A DNA stretch of 64,000 bases, taken from the NCBI GenBank assembly GCA_016872645.1, contig VGZH01000010.1, positions 20,863-84,862 on the forward strand, given 5' to 3'. Below, piece after piece: positions 26,880 to 36,344 of the stretch; positions within the stretch are counted from its first letter, which is position 1; each line of letters opens with the position of its first letter. Origin of the DNA: Planctomycetota bacterium (lineage in GTDB: Bacteria; Planctomycetota; Planctomycetia; Planctomycetales; Planctomycetaceae). A program made the position numbers and the translations under genes. The notes beneath the pieces are model-generated. The model saw nothing but the letters and a program-made list of their open reading frames with translations. It did no database searches and was not told the DNA's origin.

Positions 26880-28442
26880 TCACTCCGGCAAAAGGCGGGC
26901 GATCAGCAGGCTGCGGTCGTCGACCTGGCCGGGAGCGGCGAAGGCACTCTGTCGGTTCCAGACACGATTCAGCAGCGTGAGAGTGTCGGCTGCATGGAGA
27001 TTGGGCTCGAGCGACCGCAGGATGCCGTCTATTCCGAAAAACTTGGAATCAACACTGCGTGTTTCGGAGACGCCGTCACTGTAGCAGACCAGGACGTCGC
27101 GAGGTTGCAGTTCGATCGAGTCCGAGGTGTATTTGGTCTCCTCGACGATTCCCAACAACAAATCGTGCGATGCCACCGAAATGACTTCGTCACCGCGCAG
27201 GAGTAATGGGCTTGGATGTCCCGCATTGGTGTACGTGAACTTGTTTGTCTGCGTATTGAGTACGCCGTAGACGAGGCTCATGAAATGCGGCAGTCGCCGA
27301 GTGTGAAACAAGGATCGATTAACGAGTTCGAGAACTCGCGCCGTGTCACGGGCGTCCTCCGGGCGGCTCGCCAGTTGGGCTTCGAGAGCTCCGTGAACTC
27401 CGGTCATCACGACTGCGGCAGGAACGCTGTTGCCGGTCGCGTCACCAATAAAGATGGCGATCTCGTGGCCAGAAAGCGCCCTGATCTCACACAAATCTCC
27501 GCCGATCTCGAAGCGGCTACTCACGCGCCAGGCGGCCTCGAAGTTCGATCGCCGCAGCGTCCTGGCGGGCGCATCGCCTTCCGTCTCATTGAGCGACAAG
27601 AGCTCATTGCGCAACCGTTGGTGCGTCGCGGATTCGCGTTGCCAGACGACTTGTTCCAGCAGCGATGCGATCTGAAAACTCAGCGAATCCAGAAGCTGCT
27701 TTTCGCGCGGTTCGAGGATCCTCTGCCGACGATCGAAGAACCACAATGTTCCCAGCACACCACAGGCGGCTTGCACTGGCAGGCAGAAGCCGATCGAAGC
27801 ATCGGCCGGCAGCCAGCCATTCGACGTTCCATCATCTCGCCGCAGCACAATGTGTGTACCGCACGACAGCACTTGCAGGTCCGGCGGTTCATTCCGCAAC
27901 AACCGATTCGCCTGCGGGATGAATTGAAATTCGATTCGATGGGACACACGCAGCCGCAACTCATCGCCAGAAGGTTCCATTAGGAAAAGTCCGGCAGATC
28001 GAAAGCCGGTTAACTGCAGCCCGGCCCGCAGCAGTTGTTTGATCGCACCGAGCATCTCCGATCCCTGAGGAACGGACTGTTTGCGATTGACGAATGGCTC
28101 AAGCTCAAGAGTCTGGACGTCCGATTGGCGAATCGTTGAGAAGACTTGTTGAACCAAATCGGCCAGCCCCTGGGAGAGTTGGCTGACCATCGCAAACGAT
28201 CGATCAACTTGTCGCTCGTGAGGCAAATCGAGTCGCAATTGGCCGAGCAGTTGTTGGCCGTCGCGAAGCTCGGTTTGCCAGCAGGATTGCCGAGGAATCA
28301 TCAACGCGCTGTCGGAGGATTGATCCGCCGGAATATATCTCAGCGGCCAACCAGTCGCGTTGGAAAAATGCGTACACAATTCCGGCACCCACTCGTCGGA
28401 ACGACGCTGCGGGTAACCTCGTGTTTTGGGTGCGGCCATCAT
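26880..28442 (-). CDS. PP2C-like (SpoIIE/RsbU) protein phosphatase with GAF domain
   Basis: 520 aa from ATG 28442 (a second ATG follows at 28439). Predicted cytoplasmic phosphatase of the partner-switching type, dephosphorylating anti-sigma-factor antagonist proteins. N-terminal 120 residues are not recognised; about 130-275 looks like a GAF sensor domain (LLRAGLQLTGFRSAGLFLME; IGFCLPVQAACGVLGTLW). The catalytic domain (about 300-520) has FEIGGDLCEI, FIGDATGNSVPAAVVM, TNAGHPSPLLL and CYSDGVSE, keeping the metal-binding Asp residues. It converges with the selenoprotein gene (14 nt between stops). Confidence 0.88.
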   Translation of the reverse strand: MMAAPKTRGYPQRRSDEWVPELCTHFSNATGWPLRYIPADQSSDSALMIPRQSCWQTELRDGQQLLGQLRLDLPHERQVDRSFAMVSQLSQGLADLVQQVFSTIRQSDVQTLELEPFVNRKQSVPQGSEMLGAIKQLLRAGLQLTGFRSAGLFLMEPSGDELRLRVSHRIEFQFIPQANRLLRNEPPDLQVLSCGTHIVLRRDDGTSNGWLPADASIGFCLPVQAACGVLGTLWFFDRRQRILEPREKQLLDSLSFQIASLLEQVVWQRESATHQRLRNELLSLNETEGDAPARTLRRSNFEAAWRVSSRFEIGGDLCEIRALSGHEIAIFIGDATGNSVPAAVVMTGVHGALEAQLASRPEDARDTARVLELVNRSLFHTRRLPHFMSLVYGVLNTQTNKFTYTNAGHPSPLLLRGDEVISVASHDLLLGIVEETKYTSDSIELQPRDVLVCYSDGVSETRSVDSKFFGIDGILRSLEPNLHAADTLTLLNRVWNRQSAFAAPGQVDDRSLLIARLLPE

Positions 28443-28638
28443 CACAGACTCTGGGAAGGAGGTCTGATTGAGATCGGCCTTTTTGAGGAATTTGACGACT
28501 GTTGTTCACTGCGTCGAGCAGCCTCGCGAAGCGCGATGGGCGGTCTTGCGGCTTGAGTCGCCAAAACCGAAGGCATTACAGTGCGGTCGTCGGGATGTGC
28601 CGATTTGGCCGATTGATCCAGTTTTTGGAGGTCTGCGG

Positions 28639-29193
28639 ATGAAAGCGATTCGTGGTTGCGCTGGTGTGGCGTGTCTGGTTGCTGCAGTGGTTGCCTTTGG
28701 AGCTGACGAGTCAGCGACTGTTACGATCCGAAACGCTCACTTGTGTTGCGGCGGATGCGTTGATGGCGCGAAGAGCGCCCTCGACGGCCTCGAAGGAATT
28801 TCGGAGGTGAAGGCGGACGTGAACAGCAAGTCGATCGTCTTCGCGGCCAAAAGCGAACAGGCCGCAATGAAAGGGATCGAGAGTCTTGCCGACCATGGTT
28901 TTTTCGGCAAAGCGGCGTTCGGAAAGAAGGATTTGAATTTTCCGGAGGTCGGAGCCAAGAAGGGCGAGAAGCGAGATTCGCTGACATTTACCGGAGTGCA
29001 TCTTTGCTGCGGAGCATGCCGAAAAGCGGTTCACGAGGCGTTCACGAAACTCGACGGCATGACATCGATGGAGATTGACGCGGCGGCTCAGACTGTGAAA
29101 CTCAACGGGGCAGGACTGGTTGTTGCGGACGCAGTCGCGTTGCTGCAAAAGGCTGGCTTCTACGGCAAACTCGCGAAAGCCGAAAAGAAGTGA
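28639..29193 (+). CDS. Secreted protein with two heavy-metal-associated (HMA) domains
   Basis: 184 aa, ATG at 28639 with GGAGG 8 nt upstream. Signal peptide (CAGVACLVAAVVAFGA). Two HMA-like ferredoxin folds repeat: AHLCCGGCVDGAKSALDGLE (from about residue 33) and VHLCCGACRKAVHEAF (about 118). The metal motif is CCGxC rather than the usual MxCxxC, with an additional Cys next to the first ligand. Each unit continues as in CopZ (VKADVNSKSIVF; MEIDAAAQTVKL). Probably binds copper, zinc or another soft metal in the periplasm. No efflux pump is adjacent. Confidence 0.85.
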   Translation: MKAIRGCAGVACLVAAVVAFGADESATVTIRNAHLCCGGCVDGAKSALDGLEGISEVKADVNSKSIVFAAKSEQAAMKGIESLADHGFFGKAAFGKKDLNFPEVGAKKGEKRDSLTFTGVHLCCGACRKAVHEAFTKLDGMTSMEIDAAAQTVKLNGAGLVVADAVALLQKAGFYGKLAKAEKK

Positions 29194-29250
29194 CAATGGA
29201 TTCGGATGGGCGCATGCATCGCGATCCGAGTGCTCAATCGAAGCCCCGCG

Positions 29251-30333
29251 TCAATCGTTCGGGCTGTCTGCCGATCCTGCGTCTGCCATTGGAGTCGCTT
29301 GAGCGACTCGCGAAACACTTGTTGCCGCTGGTTTCGCCGCGACTGGGGTTTCCATGTCGCTTTCAAGTTCGGCGAGGATGCCGTCGTCGATTTCCGAGAG
29401 GTCTCGGGGCGGAAGTTGGGACAAAGTTTTCCCGGTCGAGTCCGTTTCATCGGCGTCGGTTGTGCGACGAATGGACGGCCCCGATTTGGCGGGTTTGAAC
29501 TTCGGCTTCCGATTCGTCGAGTCCGAGGACTCAGCCGCGTCATTTGACTGTTCCGTCACTTTTCCCGAGGGCTTCGTTGTCGGCCGCAGAGTTTTCACTG
29601 TTTGGTCTGGTGAGATGCGACTGGATGAGTGGACGCTGCCGATTGAGCCGCTGGTCGAGCGTGTCTCAGTAAGATCGGGGATGTTCAGCTTCATGCCGAT
29701 CTTCAAATCGTTCACGCTTTTCAATTGGTCACGATTGGCCTGAAAAACTTCTTGATACCGAGCCTGGCTGCCCAGGTACTTTCCAGCGATCGAGGACAAC
29801 GTCTCTCCATCGGTGACAATGTGGGTGCGACCTTTGGCCGACGTCGCAGTCAAGGCATCGGTGCCGCCTCGGCGAGCCGTTGATTGGTCCTTGTTGGCAA
29901 CATCCCATTCAGTGTTGTGAATCGGAATCGGAACGGCCGGCGCATCCTGCGGCGAAGGCGTGAGTGTCGAGAATTCTGACGACATTGGATTTCGGTCGTT
30001 GCCGAAAAGCGGATCTCGCGAACCATTCACGCGGTTGCGTTGAGCGGTTCCAGGGCTGGAGGACGGATTGTCTCGGAGAAAATCTGGCAAGTCGTTTGGA
30101 TCGAAACCACTCCGAGATCGTTCGGCCGCACGTCGCGGATCGTTTCCGCGAGTTCGAGTGTCCGGGTCCGAGTACGGTCTGCGGTTGAGGTGCGCGATCT
30201 CTTGATCGAGTTTGTTTGGGTCCTGCAGCTCTGGCCCGTTGTTCCGAGGCGCGTCGTCTCGAAAAAAGAACGCTCCAACGATGCTGCACAGCAGGATCGC
30301 CAACGCCAATCCCACTTTTTTGTCCCGGTGCAT
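29251..30333 (-). CDS. LysM-domain protein, single membrane anchor
   Basis: 360 aa from the ATG at 30333 with AAAGGAG 9 nt upstream. One N-terminal membrane span (VGLALAILLCSIVGAFFF) then a long Pro/Ser/Arg-rich, probably disordered linker. One LysM domain sits at about residues 170-220 (THIVTDGETLSSIAGKYLGS; KIGMKLNIP), which usually binds peptidoglycan or related glycans. The C-terminal 150 residues are again low in complexity and charged (KPKFKPAKS; TDADETDSTG). Expected to be anchored in the inner membrane facing the periplasm. A small gene on the same strand begins upstream (30377-30601). Confidence 0.8.
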   Translation of the reverse strand: MHRDKKVGLALAILLCSIVGAFFFRDDAPRNNGPELQDPNKLDQEIAHLNRRPYSDPDTRTRGNDPRRAAERSRSGFDPNDLPDFLRDNPSSSPGTAQRNRVNGSRDPLFGNDRNPMSSEFSTLTPSPQDAPAVPIPIHNTEWDVANKDQSTARRGGTDALTATSAKGRTHIVTDGETLSSIAGKYLGSQARYQEVFQANRDQLKSVNDLKIGMKLNIPDLTETRSTSGSIGSVHSSSRISPDQTVKTLRPTTKPSGKVTEQSNDAAESSDSTNRKPKFKPAKSGPSIRRTTDADETDSTGKTLSQLPPRDLSEIDDGILAELESDMETPVAAKPAATSVSRVAQATPMADAGSADSPND

Positions 30334-30376
30334 GACTTGAGTCTCCTTTGCCGCAGTAAACACACGAGGTGCGATC

Positions 30377-30601
30377 TCAAGGAGAATGTGCGCTATGCGC
30401 GGACGTTGACGGTTTGAAACATGCCGGCAGTTCAAGAATTTCAGGCATGACCGGCCGGATGCTCCGGTCTTGAGTGATTTGCGCGAGCCATCGCCAGATT
30501 TCCTGAAGCGACCTGTCTGCGAATTTGACTTCGCGACAATCGTTACTTTCGGACAACTCGGTGCGATCCACCAACTGCCGACACAGGTCGCAACGGATCA
30601 A
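30377..30601 (-). CDS. Small protein with a CxxC motif, function unknown
   Basis: 74 aa if the TTG at 30601 is the start. Sequence is unusually protein-like for an intergenic region: IRCDLCRQLVD at the start, then a charged helix (EVKFADRSLQEIWRWLAQIT), a CxxC that could bind zinc, and no low-complexity stretch. No good ribosome binding site is visible. It ends 43 nt before the LysM gene start, on the same strand, so it could be a co-transcribed leader gene. I do not recognise a family. Confidence 0.4.
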   Translation of the reverse strand: MIRCDLCRQLVDRTELSESNDCREVKFADRSLQEIWRWLAQITQDRSIRPVMPEILELPACFKPSTSAHSAHSP

Positions 30602-30685
30602 TACTTCGTTTCGGACTCGAAAAGCATTTGATATCTTGCCGCCTCGCTTCGGGGCGTTTGTGACATAACAACAGGGCAAAGCATC

Positions 30686-32470
30686 GTGTCGATTATTGTG
30701 CAGAAGTTCGGTGGAACCAGCGTGGCGACCGCCGAGAAGATACTGGCGGCGGCCCAGCGCGCGGTGGATGCCAAACGCAAGGGACATCAGGTGGTGATGG
30801 TGATTTCCGCTCGCGGACAGAAAACCGATGAGCTGGTCGATTTGGCCAATGAGATTTCTGACAACCCGCCCGCTCGAGAAATGGACATGCTCCTGGCAAC
30901 CGGCGAACAGGAAGCGGTCGCACTTGTGGCGATGGCGATTCAAGAACTCGGGGAACCGGCCGTCAGTCTTACTGGTGCTCAGATCGGAGTGCTCACCGAC
31001 AATACTTTCACGAAGGCACGCATCAAAAAAATCTCCACCGAGCGAATGCGAAAGGCTCTGGACGCGGGCAAGATCGTGGTGGCCGCTGGTTTTCAGGGTA
31101 TCGACGAGGACTTCAACATCACGACTCTTGGTCGAGGTGGCAGCGACACCACGGCGACCGCGCTGGCCGCTGTGTTGCAAGCGGAAGAATGCGAAATCTA
31201 CACCGACGTCGAAGGGATCTTCACCACCGATCCGCGCATCGTTAAAAACGCCAGGAAACTCAATCGCATCTCGTATGACGAGATGCTCGAACTGACCAGC
31301 CTGGGCGGCGGAAAGATGCACTCGCGGTCGATTGAGTTTGCGAAAAAGTACCGAGTACGACTGCGAGTACGTCCCGGTTTCAACGACACGCTCGGCACGC
31401 TGATCTGTCCCGAAGCAGACGACGATGGCCCGATCGCGACCGGTTTGGCGCTCGTGAAAGACGAGGTTCGTGTCAGTTTGTGTGACATTCCCGATCGCCC
31501 CGGCGTGATGAGTCTGATCTTTGCGAAGATGGCTCAACGGAAAATCTCGATTGACATGGTCGTGCAAGACGTCGCCAGTGGGGGGCTGGCTCAAGTATCG
31601 TTCACTGTCCCGCAGAACGATCTTGCGGAGACGCTCACTGCGGCAGAAGAAGCGGTCACGGAACTCGGAGCGGGCATGGTGCAGCACGGCACGAATGTCG
31701 CAAAAGTTTCGAGTGTCGGCACCGGGATGCGGCATCACACCGGAGTCGCGGCGGTGATGTTTCAAGCTCTCGCCGACCAGGGCATCAGCATCGGCATGAT
31801 CACAACCGGCGACATCAAGATTTCATGTCTCGTCGATCGGAGCCGTTGCCTAGACGCTCTGAAGGCCGTGCATGACGGATTCAAACTTCACGAAGATTCC
31901 GCGGTGGCTCCGCTCGTAGGCTGGGAAGCGAAGCCCGAAGCGACATTGTCGCACCACTCGCGTGATGAATTGGAACGAGACGTGGTGAGCCGCCTGGCAC
32001 ACATGGAAGACATCGTCGTCAGTGAAGTGCTGCTCGATGCCGACCAGTCGCGAGTCAGTATTCGCAATCTGCCTGATGAGCCGGGGGTTGCTGCAAAGAT
32101 CTTCACGGCTGTTGCCGAAGGCGGAGTCATGGTGGACATGATCGTCCAAAACATCAGCCAGCGCGGGCACGCCAACTTGTCGTTTACGGTCCTGCGCAAA
32201 GACCTCGATCAATGCCTGCTTCTGGTTCGCGAAGTGCTCGAACCGTGGCGTGACGCGGCACTCAGTTTTGAACGCGACATCGCCAAATTGTCGGTGATGG
32301 GTATCGGTCTCCGCAGCCATACTGGTGTTGGCGAGAAGATGTTTCGTGCCTTGGCTGGTGCCAACGTCAACATCCAGATGGTCAGCACCAGCGAAATTCG
32401 CATCAGCGCAGTGGTCTCGCCAACTGACGGGCAACCTGCGCTTCAGGCATTGTTGAAGACCTTTGATTAG
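30686..32470 (+). CDS. lysC: Aspartate kinase with four C-terminal ACT domains
   Basis: 594 aa, GTG start. Phosphorylates aspartate, first step to lysine, threonine, methionine and diaminopimelate. Kinase domain: [60 protein letters not shown]. Common aspartokinases are about 400-450 aa with two ACT domains; this one carries two tandem ACT pairs (about residues 265-410 with [16 protein letters not shown] and [15 protein letters not shown], and about 440-590 with [16 protein letters not shown] and [15 protein letters not shown]). This suggests layered feedback control by pathway products. It stands alone, divergent from the LysM gene. Confidence 0.93.
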   Translation: MSIIVQKFGGTSVATAEKILAAAQRAVDAKRKGHQVVMVISARGQKTDELVDLANEISDNPPAREMDMLLATGEQEAVALVAMAIQELGEPAVSLTGAQIGVLTDNTFTKARIKKISTERMRKALDAGKIVVAAGFQGIDEDFNITTLGRGGSDTTATALAAVLQAEECEIYTDVEGIFTTDPRIVKNARKLNRISYDEMLELTSLGGGKMHSRSIEFAKKYRVRLRVRPGFNDTLGTLICPEADDDGPIATGLALVKDEVRVSLCDIPDRPGVMSLIFAKMAQRKISIDMVVQDVASGGLAQVSFTVPQNDLAETLTAAEEAVTELGAGMVQHGTNVAKVSSVGTGMRHHTGVAAVMFQALADQGISIGMITTGDIKISCLVDRSRCLDALKAVHDGFKLHEDSAVAPLVGWEAKPEATLSHHSRDELERDVVSRLAHMEDIVVSEVLLDADQSRVSIRNLPDEPGVAAKIFTAVAEGGVMVDMIVQNISQRGHANLSFTVLRKDLDQCLLLVREVLEPWRDAALSFERDIAKLSVMGIGLRSHTGVGEKMFRALAGANVNIQMVSTSEIRISAVVSPTDGQPALQALLKTFD

Positions 32471-32498
32471 TTGCTGACGAATTCGACTCATGTGACCC

Positions 32499-33689
32499 AT
32501 GCGAGTTACACGCCTCACGGCCTTTCACGTCCGCATTCCGCTGAAGCACAAAGTGCGTCATGCATCTCATGCACGTGAGGATACCGATTCGCTGATCATA
32601 CGCTGCGAACTCGACAACGGCGTAATCGGCTGGGGTGAGGGATTGCCGCGGCCATACGTCACCGGCGAGACCATCGACAACGTCTGGACCTTGTTGGCCG
32701 AAAGCGATCTTCCGCGACAAATAACGGATCCGTTCAGCAATCTGTCGCAGGTGATCTCTCTCGCTGATGAAATCAAGCTCAAGATCCCTGGGAGTGTTGG
32801 CATGTTTGGCCAACGCGAGTGTTTTGGAAATTCTGCCAAGTGTGCAATCGAACTCAGTCTGCTGGATGCTGCCGCACGTTCCGAAGGGGTGCCGCTGTCG
32901 AGAGTCACTGAACTGTTGCCTGAATCGTTCGCGATTCGCCAGTCAAAAACCGACGTTCGATATTCCGCCGCCATCACCGCCATGTCTCCGTGGGCCACCA
33001 CAGTCAGAGCTTGGAAGATCTGGCTTTACGGCTTTCACCAATGCAAACTGAAAGTCGGCCTCGACGGAGGGGATGATGCGGAGTTACTGCGTCGCATCCG
33101 CAAGATCCTGCCAGCAAGCCGAGTGGAATTGCGGATCGATGCTAATGAAGCCTGGACGTGCGATAACCTGGAGTCGAAGTTGGCACCGCTGTTGCCATGT
33201 GAGATCACGTCGCTCGAACAACCAGTTCCACATTCGATCGTTGAAGGCTTGGCCAGATTGCGGGGTCGGATCGGCGTCCTGCTGATGCTCGACGAGTCGT
33301 TGTGCAGCCTGGCCGACGCTCGTCGAGCCATCGAATCAGGACTATGCGACTTGTTCAACATTCGGCTGTCCAAGTGCGGCGGCTTCGTAAACTCCCTCCG
33401 ATTGGCCGCACTCGCGCATCAAGCGGGACTCGGCTATCAACTTGGTTGTCAAGTCGGCGAGACAGGCCTCTTGTCAGCCGCCGGTCGACACTTCGCGTGC
33501 TCAGTCGCAAACATTCGATATCTGGAAGGCAGCTACGATCGCCATCTTGTTCGCGAGCGGCTGACAGTTCAAGACATCACATTTGGCAGACGGGGAGTCG
33601 CACCGGCGCTCACTGGTCCGGGATTGGGTGTCACCGTCGATGAAGGGGCGCTTCGACGAATCACTGTTCGCGAGCAGCACCTCCTGTAG
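32499..33689 (+). CDS. Enolase-superfamily enzyme, muconate-lactonizing subgroup
   Basis: 396 aa. Acid-sugar, dipeptide or cycloisomerase-type enzyme with a capping domain (residues 1-125) and TIM barrel. Active-site layout: KLKVG (Lys-x-Lys), Asp in RIDANEAW, Glu in SLEQPVP, Asp in LMLDESLC, and Lys in RLSKCGG. This Lys-x-Lys...Lys pattern is that of the MLE subgroup (dipeptide epimerase, o-succinylbenzoate synthase, cycloisomerase). The substrate cannot be fixed from sequence. 28 nt after lysC, same strand, so possibly co-transcribed. Confidence 0.85.
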   Translation: MRVTRLTAFHVRIPLKHKVRHASHAREDTDSLIIRCELDNGVIGWGEGLPRPYVTGETIDNVWTLLAESDLPRQITDPFSNLSQVISLADEIKLKIPGSVGMFGQRECFGNSAKCAIELSLLDAAARSEGVPLSRVTELLPESFAIRQSKTDVRYSAAITAMSPWATTVRAWKIWLYGFHQCKLKVGLDGGDDAELLRRIRKILPASRVELRIDANEAWTCDNLESKLAPLLPCEITSLEQPVPHSIVEGLARLRGRIGVLLMLDESLCSLADARRAIESGLCDLFNIRLSKCGGFVNSLRLAALAHQAGLGYQLGCQVGETGLLSAAGRHFACSVANIRYLEGSYDRHLVRERLTVQDITFGRRGVAPALTGPGLGVTVDEGALRRITVREQHLL

Positions 33690-33719
33690 GACGAGCGCTC
33701 TTGTCCGTTTCGCTTTTGG

Positions 33720-35321
33720 CTACTGCGGGCCGTTGGATTCGACATCGACGATGCTCGCCGTCGGCTTCGAAAGATCGACAAGCAAGGGTTGCGGCGTATC
33801 GACGAACGAGTGATTACCGGCAGCATCGCGTGCAACGAGGCGCACATAAAGTCGTGAAGGCACACCTTGGCCGACGCTCCAAATGTAGCTGCCTGTGTCG
33901 GGTTGCCATCCGCAGATCGGCTCCCAAGGTCCATTTGGAGTGGCCGAATACGCCAACGAGATGGGCTTGTCGCTCGGGTTGTCGTCGGCGATGCGCCAAC
34001 TGATCGTGAGCTTGTTCATCTGTCCGCCGGCACCTTGCTGAATCGGTGACAGTTGCAGTTGCGGGGGAGTGCGATCGACTACGATGACAACTGACGGCTC
34101 TTCACCTGGCTGCGGCGGATCATTGGCAAGTCCCGCTCCGCTGCGCACTCGAATCGAAAATCCGTAGAGGCCATCTTCGGGGACTTCGACCACGAACGGG
34201 CTTTGTTTGTCGGCATCGTCGCCATATTTGAACCACTTCTGGCCGTTGTTCTGGGTGACGAACAATTCAACGGCACTGACTCCGGAAGGGCCGACGTCGT
34301 CAACGCGGTAGTTGACTTCGAAGCGATTTGATTTCACCGCGCGGAAGCGGCCGCTCGAGTTGAAGCGACTCCGGTTCGGGCCCCATTCAGCCGTGTTGAC
34401 GCGGCCTTGGCCTGCAGTAGATGAATTCGATGTTGTCGGAACTGAATTGGCGATCTTTGCTTCGCTGGGGAATTGCGTCGGAGCCTGTGCAGAAGTGGCC
34501 AATCGATTGCCGGGGGCAGCAAATCCTGAGAACGGCTCAGAAGGTGGCGGTGGTGCGACGCTGTTGCTGGCCGATGGGCCGAAGGGGAAGTTGCTGGTGG
34601 ATTCGGGCAACGGCGGCAATTTACTGCCAGCGATTGGCTGAGTGTGGTCCGCGGCATCGGGACGCTTGCGCATCGGAGCAATTTGTTGGCTCGCTTGAAC
34701 AGCCACCGCCGTTTGCGCGGATCCGACATTTCCAGCTCGGTCCGTCGCGGAGCCGCGCACGGTAACCTGTCCACCGCTTGGCACACTCCAACTCGTCTGT
34801 CCCGCTGCTTGAGCTTTGACACTGACCGGCAGCCAGTTGGCACCACCTTGCGAGAACTCCAAGGTCAGTTTTGTGGGGTCGAGATTCGTGTCGGAAACGC
34901 TCCAGGAGAGTTGTACTTTTCCTGCTTCGGACTGCTGTAACAACAACTGCAAATCAGGAGGCGTCCGATCGACAATCACAACGAGTCCGGGTTCGACAAC
35001 ATTCGCATCCGGGTGTAACTGATTTGCCCCATCGAGCGTTCGTACGGCAAACCAGTATTCGCCGTCCGCAGCGGCCTTGAAATCGAAGCGGCCCGCCTCA
35101 GGAGCAACGGTCTGCACATGTCGCCATTCCGAGCCAGCATTCCGAGACAGGAAGAGTCGAATCTCTTTGGCGCGCAGCCGACGCATTTCCGCTTGATCAA
35201 AACGATAGGGAATTCGGAATCCCGGCTGATTAGTGACGATCGGTTGGGGCTGTTGTGCCCAAGCCGCCGTCGAATACGCCAACACGGCGAACCCGCAGAG
35301 CATACGAAGAAGCGGCTTCAT
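33720..35321 (-). CDS. Secreted protein with repeated Ig-like segments, unknown function
   Basis: 533 aa from the ATG at 35321, GGAGA upstream. Signal peptide (CGFAVLAYSTAAWAQ). The phrase VDRTPP followed by LQL and a beta-rich segment ending in RAGN or AAGN occurs twice (about residues 120-230 and 390-500), with a third related segment in between (YRVDDVGPSGVSAVELFVTQ). These look like fibronectin/Ig-like sandwiches, linked by a Ser/Pro-rich region of low complexity at about 235-320. Probably a surface or periplasmic binding or structural protein; no enzymatic motif is visible. Confidence 0.65.
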   Translation of the reverse strand: MKPLLRMLCGFAVLAYSTAAWAQQPQPIVTNQPGFRIPYRFDQAEMRRLRAKEIRLFLSRNAGSEWRHVQTVAPEAGRFDFKAAADGEYWFAVRTLDGANQLHPDANVVEPGLVVIVDRTPPDLQLLLQQSEAGKVQLSWSVSDTNLDPTKLTLEFSQGGANWLPVSVKAQAAGQTSWSVPSGGQVTVRGSATDRAGNVGSAQTAVAVQASQQIAPMRKRPDAADHTQPIAGSKLPPLPESTSNFPFGPSASNSVAPPPPSEPFSGFAAPGNRLATSAQAPTQFPSEAKIANSVPTTSNSSTAGQGRVNTAEWGPNRSRFNSSGRFRAVKSNRFEVNYRVDDVGPSGVSAVELFVTQNNGQKWFKYGDDADKQSPFVVEVPEDGLYGFSIRVRSGAGLANDPPQPGEEPSVVIVVDRTPPQLQLSPIQQGAGGQMNKLTISWRIADDNPSDKPISLAYSATPNGPWEPICGWQPDTGSYIWSVGQGVPSRLYVRLVARDAAGNHSFVDTPQPLLVDLSKPTASIVDVESNGPQ

Positions 35322-35539
35322 TTGAACGTCTCCATCGGCCGGAAACAGGAGTCTCACCGGTGACTGCAAAATGCCACCAGGCAGAGCATCCGCGCGATGC
35401 ACCATGCCGTGCCGTCCGTATCGGCCGCAATTGGCGTAGGACTTGAAACGAATATCCGCACTTCGCTGACATTGCCGATGAGGGAGAATAGGCAAGGCGG
35501 TCGAAATTGCCGTTGTGGGGCAAGCGTCCGCAATTCGGC

Positions 35540-36154
35540 CTAATGGCGCTGTCCAGCTGCAGAATAGTACGGATTTCGGCCCGCTGCGTGGTCGGTCGTA
35601 TCCAGAATGTCGCCAACTTCAGGGACTGAGTTCCGAATCGCGACCTCGACACCTTGTTTCAATGTCGTGTCTGCCGAAGAGCACCCCTGGCAGCCTCCTC
35701 CCATTTGCAGGAAGACAGTATTGCCTTGAACGTCGAGCAAACGAATCACACCACCGTGACTGCGAACCGATGGAAGAATGTCTCGGTCAATGACGGCTTG
35801 CACTTTCTCGCGAAGGACGTCGACGGGTGGAATACGTTCGCGCAAGATCGGATTGACCGCTTCGAGGCCCGTCGCGATGTGTTCGCGAATCGCGGCTCCG
35901 ATTTGCTTGCCGACAACTTGCCATGGTTCCGGAGTGCGTTTCGTGACAGTCAGCAGCTGATGCGAGATCAGCACTCCGGCAACACCGGGGATCGCAAACA
36001 GCCGCTCAGCCAAAGGCGAACCTTCCGCCGCCTCTCTGCTGCCGAAGAAGTAGGCCTGGTTGGGGTAGACGGGCCGATCCACCGTGAAGCGACACATCAC
36101 GGGAATTGACATTGGTTCGGCAGTGATTTTGATATCGGCGGTCATTTCGTCCAT
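35540..36154 (-). CDS. NfuA-like Fe-S cluster carrier
   Basis: 204 aa. An N-terminal Nfu_N-type domain (residues 12-100; NQAYFFGSREAAEGSPLAER, IPGVAGVLISHQLLTVTK) and a C-terminal NifU-like domain with the cluster ligands CQGC (GGGCQGCSSADTTLKQGVE). Such proteins receive 4Fe-4S clusters and pass them to target enzymes. The start may instead be ATG 36145, three codons in, which has better spacing to the upstream AGGAG. A strong hairpin at 36267-36300 separates it from the next gene upstream. Confidence 0.88.
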   Translation of the reverse strand: MDEMTADIKITAEPMSIPVMCRFTVDRPVYPNQAYFFGSREAAEGSPLAERLFAIPGVAGVLISHQLLTVTKRTPEPWQVVGKQIGAAIREHIATGLEAVNPILRERIPPVDVLREKVQAVIDRDILPSVRSHGGVIRLLDVQGNTVFLQMGGGCQGCSSADTTLKQGVEVAIRNSVPEVGDILDTTDHAAGRNPYYSAAGQRH

Positions 36155-36266
36155 GCTCCTCGTGTCGAAATCTTCAGTTGCTTATCCAAGACGTATCAAA
36201 CAGCAAGGATAGCGAACCAAACCAAGGCTGCCCATATCCCGCGAAATTGGAGTTGCCGCAAAAGCG

Positions 36267-36300
36267 AACTGCCCGACTCCAAAACCGGAGTCGGGCAGTT
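36267..36300 (-). terminator. Strong terminator-like hairpin
   Basis: Perfect 14-bp inverted repeat (AACTGCCCGACTCC and its complement) with a 6-nt loop, located just after the stop of the leftward gene that ends at 36345. On the minus strand it is followed by CGCTTTTGCG rather than a long T-run, so termination may be partial. Confidence 0.7.
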
Positions 36301-36344
36301 GCCATGTGGAGCTCAAGTTAACCAACGTAGTGCAGTCGGTTGAA

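Noticed and set aside
30602..31765. Minus-strand frame opposite the aspartokinase gene
   Set aside because: The part overlapping lysC is a shadow. Only the last 74 codons, outside lysC, are kept as a possible small gene.
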